The notes: generated by a model from the sequence alone, not told the origin. DNA of 7,687 bases from DAOTVD01 sp034437075 (GCA_034437075.1 DAOTVD010000247.1:1-7687), one strand, 5' to 3'; shown: positions 1-5,789, numbered from the stretch's first letter. Numbers and translations: made by a program.

Positions 1-210
1 GGCTATAAGCCGCAGTTCTACATCCGCACGGTGGATATCACCGGCGAGATTAGCCTGCCCGAAGGCGTGGAGATGGTGATGCCGGGCGACAATGTGAACT
101 TGATTGTCGAACTGATTTCGCCCATCGCGTTGGAAAAAGGCTCCAAATTCGCCATTCGCGAAGGCGGCCTGACCGTTGGCGCCGGTGTTATCACCGAAAT
201 TATCGAATAA
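1..210 (+). CDS. tuf: Elongation factor Tu, C-terminal 69 residues (partial, 5' end outside window)
   Basis: EF-Tu is the GTPase that delivers aminoacyl-tRNA to the ribosome. Only the end of beta-barrel domain III is present. It is recognised by PQFYIRT near the start, the block LPEGVEMVMPGDNV, the segment FAIREGG and the ending VGAGVITEIIE before the TAA stop. Reading frame 1 is open from the first base, so the gene continues upstream of the window. One departure from the family is visible: the usual GGRTVGAG reads GGLTVGAG. The arginine replaced is, by my count, equivalent to E. coli R381. The gene is followed 24 bases later by rpmG, the usual bacterial tuf-rpmG-secE-nusG order. The identification is essentially certain. 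Confidence 0.97.
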   Translation, partial: GYKPQFYIRTVDITGEISLPEGVEMVMPGDNVNLIVELISPIALEKGSKFAIREGGLTVGAGVITEIIE

Positions 211-234
211 CAAGTAAGTAGAACGAGTTTCGAC

Positions 235-405
235 ATGGCTAAAAAAGGCGCTCGCGTGGTTATTCACTTGGCCTGCACAGAATGTGCCAGCAAGCCGCGC
301 AACTATACGACCATGAAAAATCGGCGCAACGATACACAGCGCCTGGAATTGATGAAGTATTGCCCACAATGCCAGAAGCACTCGCTTCATCGCGAAACGA
401 AGTAG
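235..405 (+). CDS. rpmG: 50S ribosomal protein L33, zinc-binding (C+) form
   Basis: A 56-residue protein with all the marks of L33, a small protein of the large ribosomal subunit close to the E site. It starts MAKKGARVV and has two cysteine pairs, CTEC at residues 14-17 and CPQC at 43-46. These form the zinc ribbon of the C+ type, as opposed to the zinc-free paralogue some bacteria carry. The motif NYTTMKNRRN at 23-32 is typical. The length matches the family (about 50-56 residues). ATG 235 is the only sensible start. There is no strong Shine-Dalgarno sequence upstream, so translation may depend on coupling to tuf, 24 bases before. Confidence 0.96.
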   Translation: MAKKGARVVIHLACTECASKPRNYTTMKNRRNDTQRLELMKYCPQCQKHSLHRETK

Positions 406-440
406 CGCCGACGGTATAACGTGAGTTCTAAGCATGCGAT

Positions 441-466
441 GTAAGCGGGGCCTTAGCCCTGCTCAC
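441..466 (+). other. Imperfect GC-rich hairpin downstream of rpmG
   Basis: Bases 441-450 can pair with 457-466 around a six-base loop (CCTTAG). The stem has one A-C mismatch and one G-U pair. No T-run follows, so this is not a standard intrinsic terminator. It lies in the 134-base gap between rpmG and secE and may work with the stronger hairpin just downstream as a processing or attenuation site. This is inference from pairing only. Confidence 0.35.
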
Positions 467-479
467 GAACAAGCAATCA

Positions 480-511
480 AATACACCGCCCCATTCAACG
501 GGCGGTGTATT
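480..511 (+). terminator. Perfect 12-bp inverted repeat between rpmG and secE; terminator or RNA-processing hairpin
   Basis: AATACACCGCCC (480-491) is exactly the reverse complement of GGGCGGTGTATT (500-511), with an eight-base loop. All 12 pairs are Watson-Crick. The run after the stem (ACCTCTAGC) is not a T-tract, so as an intrinsic terminator it would be weak. It could act as a Rho-blocking or 3'-end-stabilising structure, or an RNase III site separating tuf-rpmG from secE-nusG. No tRNA-Trp gene, common at this position in other bacteria, is present in the gap. The structure is clear; its role is inferred. Confidence 0.5.
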
Positions 512-539
512 ACCTCTAGCAAGATGGATGGGAGATACA

Positions 540-1103
540 ATGGTTCAGACGCGCGATAATCGAGACCCGGATGACGAACGCGATACCGGAATCACCGAGG
601 TTGAAGGCGAAGCCCTTTCCATAGAGGAGCGTCGCGAACGCCGCCGCGCGCGTCGCCGCCAACAGCGCGGTGACGACGATGAAAGCGATGATAGTACCGA
701 GGACGAAATGGGGGAGGTTGCTGACGGTATCGTAAACACCACCGCGCCCAAAGAAACCCGCACACGCTCTCGGCGTGAAGCTATGAAGGCCCGCGAACGC
801 GAAGCCCAAAAGCGGGGAGAAAACTTGCCCCTAGTGGGCGGCATAGTTCGATATTTTAGGGGCGTAGTTGCCGAAGTACAGAAGGTCACCTGGCCCACCC
901 CCGAAGAAGCACGCCGGCTCACGTTCATTGTCATTGTGGTGACCATCTTTTTTGCCGCGCTGCTGGGGATGATTGACCTGTTTTATGGTTGGTGGTTCGA
1001 ACAAGGCGTGGCCGATACAACAACCTTCTTACTGGTGGCGATTCCATTCTTTCTGATAGCAGGTGGTTTAAGCTGGTATTATATATTGAGAGAACCGACG
1101 TAA
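540..1103 (+). CDS. secE: Protein translocase subunit SecE with charged N-terminal extension and a second C-terminal membrane segment
   Basis: SecE clamps SecY in the SecYEG export channel of the inner membrane. The diagnostic core is FRGVVAEVQKVTWPTPEE at residues 106-123 (amphipathic helix plus the KVTWP motif), followed by a membrane helix at about 126-150. Residues 1-95 are an unusual hydrophilic arm: acidic, then an Arg-rich run at 31-40, an acidic run around 45-58, then basic again. A second hydrophobic stretch at about 160-183 precedes a short LREPT tail; single-span bacterial SecE normally stops before this. I chose ATG 540 (187 residues) because GGGAG lies five bases upstream at 530-534. 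The in-frame ATG at 528 has no Shine-Dalgarno and would overlap that site. It is followed 28 bases later by nusG. Confidence 0.95.
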   Translation: MVQTRDNRDPDDERDTGITEVEGEALSIEERRERRRARRRQQRGDDDESDDSTEDEMGEVADGIVNTTAPKETRTRSRREAMKAREREAQKRGENLPLVGGIVRYFRGVVAEVQKVTWPTPEEARRLTFIVIVVTIFFAALLGMIDLFYGWWFEQGVADTTTFLLVAIPFFLIAGGLSWYYILREPT

Positions 1104-1131
1104 AGTAAGCCAGAACGAACGGAGGTCAACC

Positions 1132-1818
1132 ATGACCGACAATCAATCCCAACATAATGACGAACGCGATATTGACCTCGACCCCATCCACCTGAATGAT
1201 GACGAGGAAAAACTCCCTAGCCAACGCGGTGATGACCTTGAAGATGTGGTCGGGGTGTTTAGTGATGGCATCCTCTCGCGGGATGATCTCGCCCAACAAC
1301 CGCATTGGTACGTCGTGCATTGCTATTCGGGACAAGAGACCAAGGTACATCATTCCATCATGCAGCGTATCGAGTCCATGAATATGCAAGACAAAATCTT
1401 TGATGTGGTAGTGCCCACGGAAGAAGAAATCGAAATTAAGGACGGCAAGCGCCGCAAAGTCGAGCGCCGTGTCTTTCCGGGGTATATGCTCGTCAAGATG
1501 ATTATGGACGAGGATTCCTGGTACGTGGTGCGGAATACGCCTGGCGTAACAGGATTTGTGGGCATGGGCAATGACCCGACCCCCTTGCGCCCTGAAGAAG
1601 TCGCCCAGATCAAAGGCCGCATGGAGCAAGAAGCCACTAACGTCAAGCTGGACTATAAGATTGGCGAGAAAGTGCGCATAAAAGACGGCCCCTTTAACGA
1701 ATTTATGGGCACCGTCGGGGATATTGACACCGAACGTAACAAAGTGCGTGTGATGGTTTCGTTCTTCGGCAGGGATACGCCCGTTGAGCTAGATTTCTTG
1801 CAGGTCGAAAAAGTTTAA
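1132..1818 (+). CDS. nusG: Transcription termination/antitermination factor NusG
   Basis: NusG binds the RNA polymerase clamp and modulates pausing and Rho action; through its KOW domain it can link RNA polymerase to the ribosome. The NGN domain spans about residues 57-165 and includes HWYVVHCYSGQE (58-69), the strand DVVVPTEE (91-98), the signature FPGYMLVKM (115-123) and the segment VRNTPGVTGFVG (133-144). The KOW domain spans about 175-228 with GEKVRIKDGPF (178-188) and ends at LQVEKV. The protein has 228 residues, longer than the usual ~180, because of an acidic N-terminal extension of about 55 residues. The start is firm: GGAGGT at 1121-1126 lies five bases before the ATG. It sits in the usual place between secE and rplK. 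Confidence 0.97.
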   Translation: MTDNQSQHNDERDIDLDPIHLNDDEEKLPSQRGDDLEDVVGVFSDGILSRDDLAQQPHWYVVHCYSGQETKVHHSIMQRIESMNMQDKIFDVVVPTEEEIEIKDGKRRKVERRVFPGYMLVKMIMDEDSWYVVRNTPGVTGFVGMGNDPTPLRPEEVAQIKGRMEQEATNVKLDYKIGEKVRIKDGPFNEFMGTVGDIDTERNKVRVMVSFFGRDTPVELDFLQVEKV

Positions 1819-1837
1819 CTCAACCCAGTCAATTTCT

Positions 1838-1855
1838 GTAACTGATGTAACTGAT
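1838..1855 (+). repeat. Tandem duplication of GTAACTGAT in the nusG-rplK gap
   Basis: GTAACTGAT occurs twice back to back (1838-1846 and 1847-1855), three bases before the rplK Shine-Dalgarno region. It looks like a small slippage duplication in a 51-base spacer. No pairing structure or known operator is evident. Confidence 0.6.
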
Positions 1856-1869
1856 CTAAGGAAACGAAA

Positions 1870-2298
1870 ATGGCCAAAAAAGTCAAAGCCGTTGTGGTGT
1901 TGCAATTAAAAGCCCAACAAGCCAGCCCAGCGCCGCCCGTTGGCCCCGCGCTAGCCCAACATGGCATCAATTTGCCGCAGTTCTGTAAGGATTACAATGC
2001 GCGCACCGGCAGCTATCAACCGGGCGAGATTGTGCCTGCCGAGATCACTGTCTTTCAAGATGGGTCGTTCAAATTCACTCTTAAAAGCCCGCCCACGGCC
2101 TATCTGATTAAAAAGGTAGCCGGGATTCCTAAAGGCGCCAGCACGCCCCCCAACGAAAAAGTGGGCAAATTGACACGGGCGCAAGTACGCGAAATTGCCG
2201 AAACCAAGCTGAAAGACATGAACGCGATTGATATCGAAGGCGCGATGCGCCAGGTCGAAGGTACGGCCCGCAACATGGGCGTCACCATCGTCGATTAG
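1870..2298 (+). CDS. rplK: 50S ribosomal protein L11
   Basis: L11 binds the GTPase-associated centre of 23S rRNA and is needed for factor-dependent GTP hydrolysis and for RelA signalling in many bacteria. The protein is 142 residues, the family length. The N-terminal domain carries the proline-rich hinge helix SPAPPVGPALAQHGINLPQF (19-38). The rRNA-binding C-terminal domain includes FKFTLKSPPTAYLIKK (67-82) and ends with GTARNMGVTIVD (131-142). The ATG is preceded by TAAGGA at 1857-1862 with seven bases between. It is followed by rplA, as in nearly all bacteria. Confidence 0.98.
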   Translation: MAKKVKAVVVLQLKAQQASPAPPVGPALAQHGINLPQFCKDYNARTGSYQPGEIVPAEITVFQDGSFKFTLKSPPTAYLIKKVAGIPKGASTPPNEKVGKLTRAQVREIAETKLKDMNAIDIEGAMRQVEGTARNMGVTIVD

Positions 2299-2308
2299 TT
2301 TTTATCGT

Positions 2309-2339
2309 CCGTGGGAGGGCCGACATGGCCCGCTAACGT
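2309..2339 (+). promoter_or_regulatory. Candidate L1 autoregulatory mRNA site between rplK and rplA
   Basis: GGGCC (2317-2321) pairs perfectly with GGCCC (2327-2331) around a five-base loop. CGT (2310-2312) can pair with ACG (2336-2338), leaving an internal loop with GGGA on one side. L1 is known to repress its own operon by binding an mRNA copy of its 23S rRNA site, which has a GUGGGAG-type strand. The first strand here (GTGGGAGGGCC) fits that well. The second strand lacks the AUGAAAUA-like sequence of the rRNA, so the match is partial. The same segment holds ATG GCC CGC TAA (2325-2336) behind GGGAGG. The position in front of rplA suits an operator, but this is inference. Confidence 0.35.
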
Positions 2340-2365
2340 AACCACATAAGGAGTATTGATATACC

Positions 2366-3079
2366 ATGCCTAGCAAACAATTCGAAGCGGCATTGCAAAC
2401 ATTTGACCGCGACACGCTGTACAGCCCCGAAGACGCTATTAAGCTCGTCAAGGACATGGCATATGCCAAGTTCGACGAAACAGTCGAGCTACATTTACGC
2501 TTGGGTATCGACCCTCGCCACAGCGACCAGCAGATTCGCCAAACCGTTCTGATGCCCAATGGGCTGGGTAAAGTCGTTCGGGTGTTGGTGTTTGCCGAAG
2601 GTGAAGACGCCCGCAACGCCGAAAATGCAGGCGCAGACTTCATCGGGGATGACGAGATCATCACCCGGATTCAAAACGAAGGCTGGGTAGACTTCGACGT
2701 GGCCCTTTCCACCCCCGACATGATGAAAAAGGTCGGGCGCTTGGGTAAAGTCTTGGGCCGACGCGGTTTGATGCCCAACCCGAAAGCGGGCACCGTCGTG
2801 AATGGTGAAGATATCCCGCGCGCCATTGAAGAAGCCCGTGCCGGGCGTATCGAATTCCGTAATGACAAAACCGGTAATCTGCATATCCCAATTGGCAAAA
2901 TCAGCTTCACTGAAGACAAGTTGCTCGGGAATATGGCAGCGGTGATGGATGTGATCGTGCGCAATAAACCTGCGTCATCTAAAGGGCGCTTCGTGCGTCG
3001 TTGCGTGGTGACCTCCACAATGGGGCCGGGCGTGCGTGTCGATCCGAACGCAGCATCGGCAATGTCGACAATCGGCTAA
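2366..3079 (+). CDS. rplA: 50S ribosomal protein L1
   Basis: L1 forms the mobile L1 stalk at the ribosomal E site and is usually also the translational repressor of its own operon. The protein has 237 residues, close to the family norm. Clear family blocks are AYAKFDETVELHLRLGIDPR (32-51), the block VLMPNGLGK (61-69), the L1 signature GRLGKVLGRRGLMPNPKAG (124-142) and VTSTMGPGVRVDP (215-227). ATG 2366 has AAGGAG at 2348-2353 but with a long 12-base spacer, which might be deliberate for a regulated start. The usual rplJ and rplL do not follow; a macro-domain-like gene starts seven bases after the stop. Confidence 0.97.
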   Translation: MPSKQFEAALQTFDRDTLYSPEDAIKLVKDMAYAKFDETVELHLRLGIDPRHSDQQIRQTVLMPNGLGKVVRVLVFAEGEDARNAENAGADFIGDDEIITRIQNEGWVDFDVALSTPDMMKKVGRLGKVLGRRGLMPNPKAGTVVNGEDIPRAIEEARAGRIEFRNDKTGNLHIPIGKISFTEDKLLGNMAAVMDVIVRNKPASSKGRFVRRCVVTSTMGPGVRVDPNAASAMSTIG

Positions 3080-3086
3080 AGCGCCT

Positions 3087-3557
3087 ATGGGCCTGGCCTT
3101 CACGCAGGGCGACATCACCCAAACCCGTGCCCAGGGGATTTTGGTGGGGCTGAATATGCGCGGTAAAGCCGATGTAAGCCCTCTAGAAGTCGCCCTGCGT
3201 GACCAGGCCCCGGTATTTTTCAGCGAATATCGTCGCCTGGCACGCCAAGGCGAACTTTCACCAGGTATGGTCTGGTTTTTCCGTGATGCACAACCCTGGT
3301 ATATTGGCGCGGTCTTGCGCGGTGTGCCCGGCGGAGCAACCCGAACCCGCCACCTGGAAACAGCCCTGCTGACCCTACGGCAACGGTACGCCTACGAACA
3401 ATTAACCAGCTTGGCCATAGCGCCCCTAGGCACGCCCGAAGAATGGCCGCTATTGCGGCAGGTAATTCTCGACCAGCTAGCCAGTTTGCCACTGCCGATT
3501 GTGGTTTACCAGACGTATAGCCCTGGGCAGGCCCCCCAGGAACCCGCCACGTTTTAA
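3087..3557 (+). CDS. Macro-domain-like protein, probably a degenerate DarG-type ADP-ribose-binding fold
   Basis: A 156-residue protein with no export signal. Several features follow the macro-domain layout: FTQGDITQTRAQGILVGLN at 5-23 (strand, GDI, then a strand ending in Asn), APVFFSEYRRLARQGELSPG at 41-60 (the P-x-x-F-x-x-Y...G-x-L-x-P-G helix region of DarG-like proteins), the helix RHLETALLTL at 88-97 and SLAIAPLG at 108-115. The first Asn of the usual N-x-x-N pair is replaced by Gly, and the glycine-rich phosphate loop after APLG is replaced by TPEEWPL. It may therefore bind a ligand without hydrolysing it, or have lost both. ATG 3087 is seven bases after the rplA stop and has no Shine-Dalgarno, suggesting coupled translation. 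Fold assignment is by eye. Confidence 0.68.
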   Translation: MGLAFTQGDITQTRAQGILVGLNMRGKADVSPLEVALRDQAPVFFSEYRRLARQGELSPGMVWFFRDAQPWYIGAVLRGVPGGATRTRHLETALLTLRQRYAYEQLTSLAIAPLGTPEEWPLLRQVILDQLASLPLPIVVYQTYSPGQAPQEPATF

Positions 3558-3583
3558 CCGCTCTGGAATAATATTGGCGGGGG

Positions 3584-3612
3584 CTAACAAACCCTCTGTT
3601 TGCTGCTATAAT
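3584..3612 (+). promoter_or_regulatory. Sigma70-type promoter with extended -10 element
   Basis: The -10 is a perfect TATAAT (3607-3612) preceded by TGC, giving the extended -10 TGCTATAAT. A -35 of CTAACA (3584-3589, four of six to TTGACA) lies at the ideal 17-base spacing. Transcription would start near 3619. It follows the end of the macro-domain gene and would drive the two unknown genes downstream. It overlaps the ATG at 3611, which affects the start call of the next gene. Confidence 0.65.
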
Positions 3613-5227
3613 GAAATATCGTGTTGGCCAAGTCGCCGGGAGATTATGCAGTTTGCTACCCTTGCAAACAAACACCGAGAAATACTGGATAGAAGACTTC
3701 GAACTGACATCGGATGATCTCGAATTTATCTATAACCTCTTTCTGGAACAAGAGACGCCGATTCGCACCCCCGATTTAATCAAGCGCATTATTCAATATC
3801 GCATCGAAAAAGAGACAAAATCTTTTGAGAAGCGCGCGGCCCAGGGCGAGTACTTCCGGCCTGATGAAACCTACGATATTGGCCAGCGGTTGATCTTCCC
3901 GGCTATAAATTTTCAAGCTGGCGAAATTGTGGATAAACGCGCAGGGCGTAATCCCGAGTACGGTGCATTTACGGTCATTCGAGTTCAGCTAGCAGATGGC
4001 GCCGAACGAGAATTTGCCAGTGAATTAACAGGCGAGCACGTGCTGAGCACAAACCTGACTGACAACGAGAACTTCGTACCACCTAAACCGGATGAAGTCT
4101 ACCAACGCTACAAACGTAAGCTGACGCCTATCATCGTGGATTACCTGCGCGAAGACGAAGACTGTATTTTCATTGCCAAACGCTGGTTCCTGCGGTCTTT
4201 GTTGTTAGAGGTGAATGTTGCGCATCTACACCTGGCCGAAGCGATTCTAGACATCAACCATGGTGGGCCGATTACAACCGAGGAAATCGCCGACCAAGCC
4301 GACTTTGGGGAAGATGAAAATCCCGTTCTGCGCAAATTATCGCTGGATTACGGCTTGTTGCTCGATGAGCGCTTTGATGAGGTCGGGCCATCCGGCCAGG
4401 TTTTGTGGTTTTTGCGCCGTATGGAACCCGCCGAAATACAAGAGGTCATCCCGCGCTTGCATTATGAACCGCTCGATTATGACTCCGCCGTGCTGTCGGA
4501 AGAAATGATCGAGATCGAAGAAAACCTGGATGACGAGCTATCCTTGCATGAATTGGTGGATGAAGACGAGCTAGAAGACGAAGCGACTATTTCGTTGCTT
4601 TATCCGCATTGGCGCAGTGGCACCTTACCCCTGACCCAACGCGCCGAACATCTTTTCCCTATCGCCTATCGTACCCCGCGCATTCGGATCACGCTGGTGG
4701 ACACTATTTCTGGCGAAGGTATGGAAGGGTGGCTCCTGCGCGAATTTAACTATGTGTTCGGTCTGCGCGACTTCTACGAACGCCATCAGGTGCCTGTGGG
4801 GGCGTATATTACGGTTGAGCCGGAGGAAGACGACAACACCCGCATGCTGATTTCCATCGACACCAACCGGACGCGTAATGAATGGGTTTGGTTCGCGCGG
4901 GTGACAGATGGCCGCTTACACTTTGAAGAAGGTCAGCAACAAGTGGGCGCTTCATTCGATGATTTGATCATTCTGGGTATAGATGACCCCGAAGGCTTAG
5001 ACGCCCTAGCGGAGCAGCACCGTAAGCGCCGCACCGATTTAAGCACCATCATGGGGGATGTTTTGGGCGAACTAGCGCAATTTTCTCCGCAGCGCCATGT
5101 GCATTGTAAAACCTTGTACAGTGCAGTGAACCTGTTGCAGCGCTGCCCACCCGCCCCGATTTTTGCCGAGTTACAGACCAATCCGCGCTTTCAACATGCC
5201 GGAGGACCCTATTGGCGCTTGGGATGA
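3611..5227 (+). CDS. Large acidic multidomain protein of unknown function, possibly nucleic-acid-binding
   Basis: I do not recognise a named family. Residues here are counted from ATG 3611 (538 aa). At 25-80 there is a helical segment that could be a winged helix (TSDDLEFIYNLFLE, then TPDLIKRIIQYRIEK). At 88-145 is a probable beta domain with the polar motif NPEYGAFTVIRV (114-125). At 190-270 lies a helical region with TTEEIADQA. At 280-327 is a strongly acidic linker. At 355-405 is a beta-rich segment containing GWLLREFNYVFGLRDFYE (373-390), loosely like pseudobarrel DNA-binding domains. The C-terminus from about 496 ends PYWRLG, like a winged-helix wing. No signal peptide or membrane segment is seen. 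ATG 3611 overlaps a strong -10 box; if that promoter is used, the start is probably TTG 3653 (GGGAG at 3638-3642, 524 aa). A 73-base gap separates it from the next gene. Confidence 0.85.
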   Translation: MKYRVGQVAGRLCSLLPLQTNTEKYWIEDFELTSDDLEFIYNLFLEQETPIRTPDLIKRIIQYRIEKETKSFEKRAAQGEYFRPDETYDIGQRLIFPAINFQAGEIVDKRAGRNPEYGAFTVIRVQLADGAEREFASELTGEHVLSTNLTDNENFVPPKPDEVYQRYKRKLTPIIVDYLREDEDCIFIAKRWFLRSLLLEVNVAHLHLAEAILDINHGGPITTEEIADQADFGEDENPVLRKLSLDYGLLLDERFDEVGPSGQVLWFLRRMEPAEIQEVIPRLHYEPLDYDSAVLSEEMIEIEENLDDELSLHELVDEDELEDEATISLLYPHWRSGTLPLTQRAEHLFPIAYRTPRIRITLVDTISGEGMEGWLLREFNYVFGLRDFYERHQVPVGAYITVEPEEDDNTRMLISIDTNRTRNEWVWFARVTDGRLHFEEGQQQVGASFDDLIILGIDDPEGLDALAEQHRKRRTDLSTIMGDVLGELAQFSPQRHVHCKTLYSAVNLLQRCPPAPIFAELQTNPRFQHAGGPYWRLG

Positions 5228-5300
5228 TCGGACGATGAAACGATTGCGCACAGGCAACTCCCCTTGGGTTACAGGGCTTTGATTCCTAAAGGAGTACACT

Positions 5301-5720
5301 ATGGCTGTTAAGCGTATCAAACCAACCTTGCAGACCAAATTTCACATTGACTATGATTGGTGGGAGCGAGATGAGCGCGACTTACGAGTCTATCTGCTCA
5401 GTCATCTGTCCAATGAACAACAGATGTTCTTCCAACAAAACCAGAACACCGAAGAAATTGACTGGATCGACCCTCAGACTGCCGAGGTTCGGCGGGTGGA
5501 CGCGCTCACCATGGCCTTGCACGAAGCGGCGAATTCAGAGAGCTTCATCACCGAACAGACCTCGTTAGTCGATGCGGTTTTTCGGGTGTTCATCCGCAAT
5601 AACAACATCCCGATGACGCCCGAGGAACTCGCCGAGGAAACAGGCCGCCAAGCGAGCATGATCCTACGAACGCTTTCTGGTACGCGGGTGTATAAAGGCA
5701 TTCGACCGATGGTCGATTGA
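5301..5720 (+). CDS. Conserved-looking small protein of unknown function with predicted C-terminal helix-turn-helix
   Basis: A soluble 139-residue protein that I cannot assign to a named family. The N-terminus is basic (MAVKRIKPTLQTKFHIDYD) and is followed by an aromatic and charged stretch with DWWERDERDLRVYLLSHL (19-36). Residues 87-135 are predicted helical: TSLVDAVFRVFIRNNN, then TPEELAEETGRQASMILRTL, ending in VYKGIRP. The TPEELAEETGR...ILRTL spacing fits a winged helix-turn-helix, so a DNA- or RNA-binding adaptor is plausible. The start is firm: AAGGAG at 5289-5294 is six bases before the ATG. No promoter is evident in the 73-base gap upstream, so it is probably co-transcribed with the large unknown gene. 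It has no cysteines and no catalytic motif that I recognise. Confidence 0.88.
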   Translation: MAVKRIKPTLQTKFHIDYDWWERDERDLRVYLLSHLSNEQQMFFQQNQNTEEIDWIDPQTAEVRRVDALTMALHEAANSESFITEQTSLVDAVFRVFIRNNNIPMTPEELAEETGRQASMILRTLSGTRVYKGIRPMVD

Positions 5721-5750
5721 GGGGTTAAGGTTCGTTTACCTGTTACAGTA

Positions 5751-5780
5751 TTGACGATAGCTCCTTTCTTTTTCTACAAT
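5751..5780 (+). promoter_or_regulatory. Sigma70-type promoter for tRNA-Arg
   Basis: TTGACG (5751-5756, five of six) and TACAAT (5775-5780, five of six) are separated by 18 bases. The predicted transcription start, about 5786-5788, falls just before the first base of the tRNA at 5790. The spacer contains a T-rich stretch. Its position makes this the tRNA promoter, and it may also supply transcripts of the downstream kinase gene. Confidence 0.75.
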
Positions 5781-5789
5781 CACATGCAG

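Noticed and set aside
415..420. TATAAC after rpmG as a possible -10 of a secE promoter
   Set aside because: No acceptable -35 lies 16-18 bases upstream (GCGAAA), so it is not supported.
528..539. In-frame ATG at 528 as start of secE
   Set aside because: It lacks a Shine-Dalgarno sequence and would place GGGAG inside the coding region; ATG 540 has that site at the right distance.
516..946. Long minus-strand open frames opposite secE
   Set aside because: They mirror the Arg/Asp-rich secE codons, have low-complexity Ser/Arg translations and lack ribosome sites.
1126..1646. Minus-strand open frames of up to 167 codons opposite nusG
   Set aside because: nusG is unmistakable on the plus strand; the opposite frames show no recognisable protein and no Shine-Dalgarno.
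3036..3086. Earlier in-frame ATG for the macro-domain gene, overlapping the end of rplA
   Set aside because: The extra 17 residues are the out-of-frame reading of the L1 C-terminus and look nothing like a macro-domain strand. No Shine-Dalgarno precedes 3036.
3522..3581. GC-rich pairings near the end of the macro-domain gene (CCTGGG with CCCAGG, and CCCGCCA with TGGCGGG across a 25-base loop)
   Set aside because: Neither is followed by a T-run, and the second has a loop too long for a terminator. I do not call a terminator here.
3220..3675. 151-codon minus-strand open frame opposite the macro-domain gene
   Set aside because: It spans the promoter and two plus-strand genes, and its translation is rich in Arg and Ala with no domain pattern.
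3646..3717. Short ORF starting ATG 3646, 23 codons, in another frame at the head of the large unknown gene
   Set aside because: GGGAG is only three bases from this ATG, too close for efficient initiation, and the peptide overlaps coding sequence in the main frame. I found no sign of frameshift repair between the frames.
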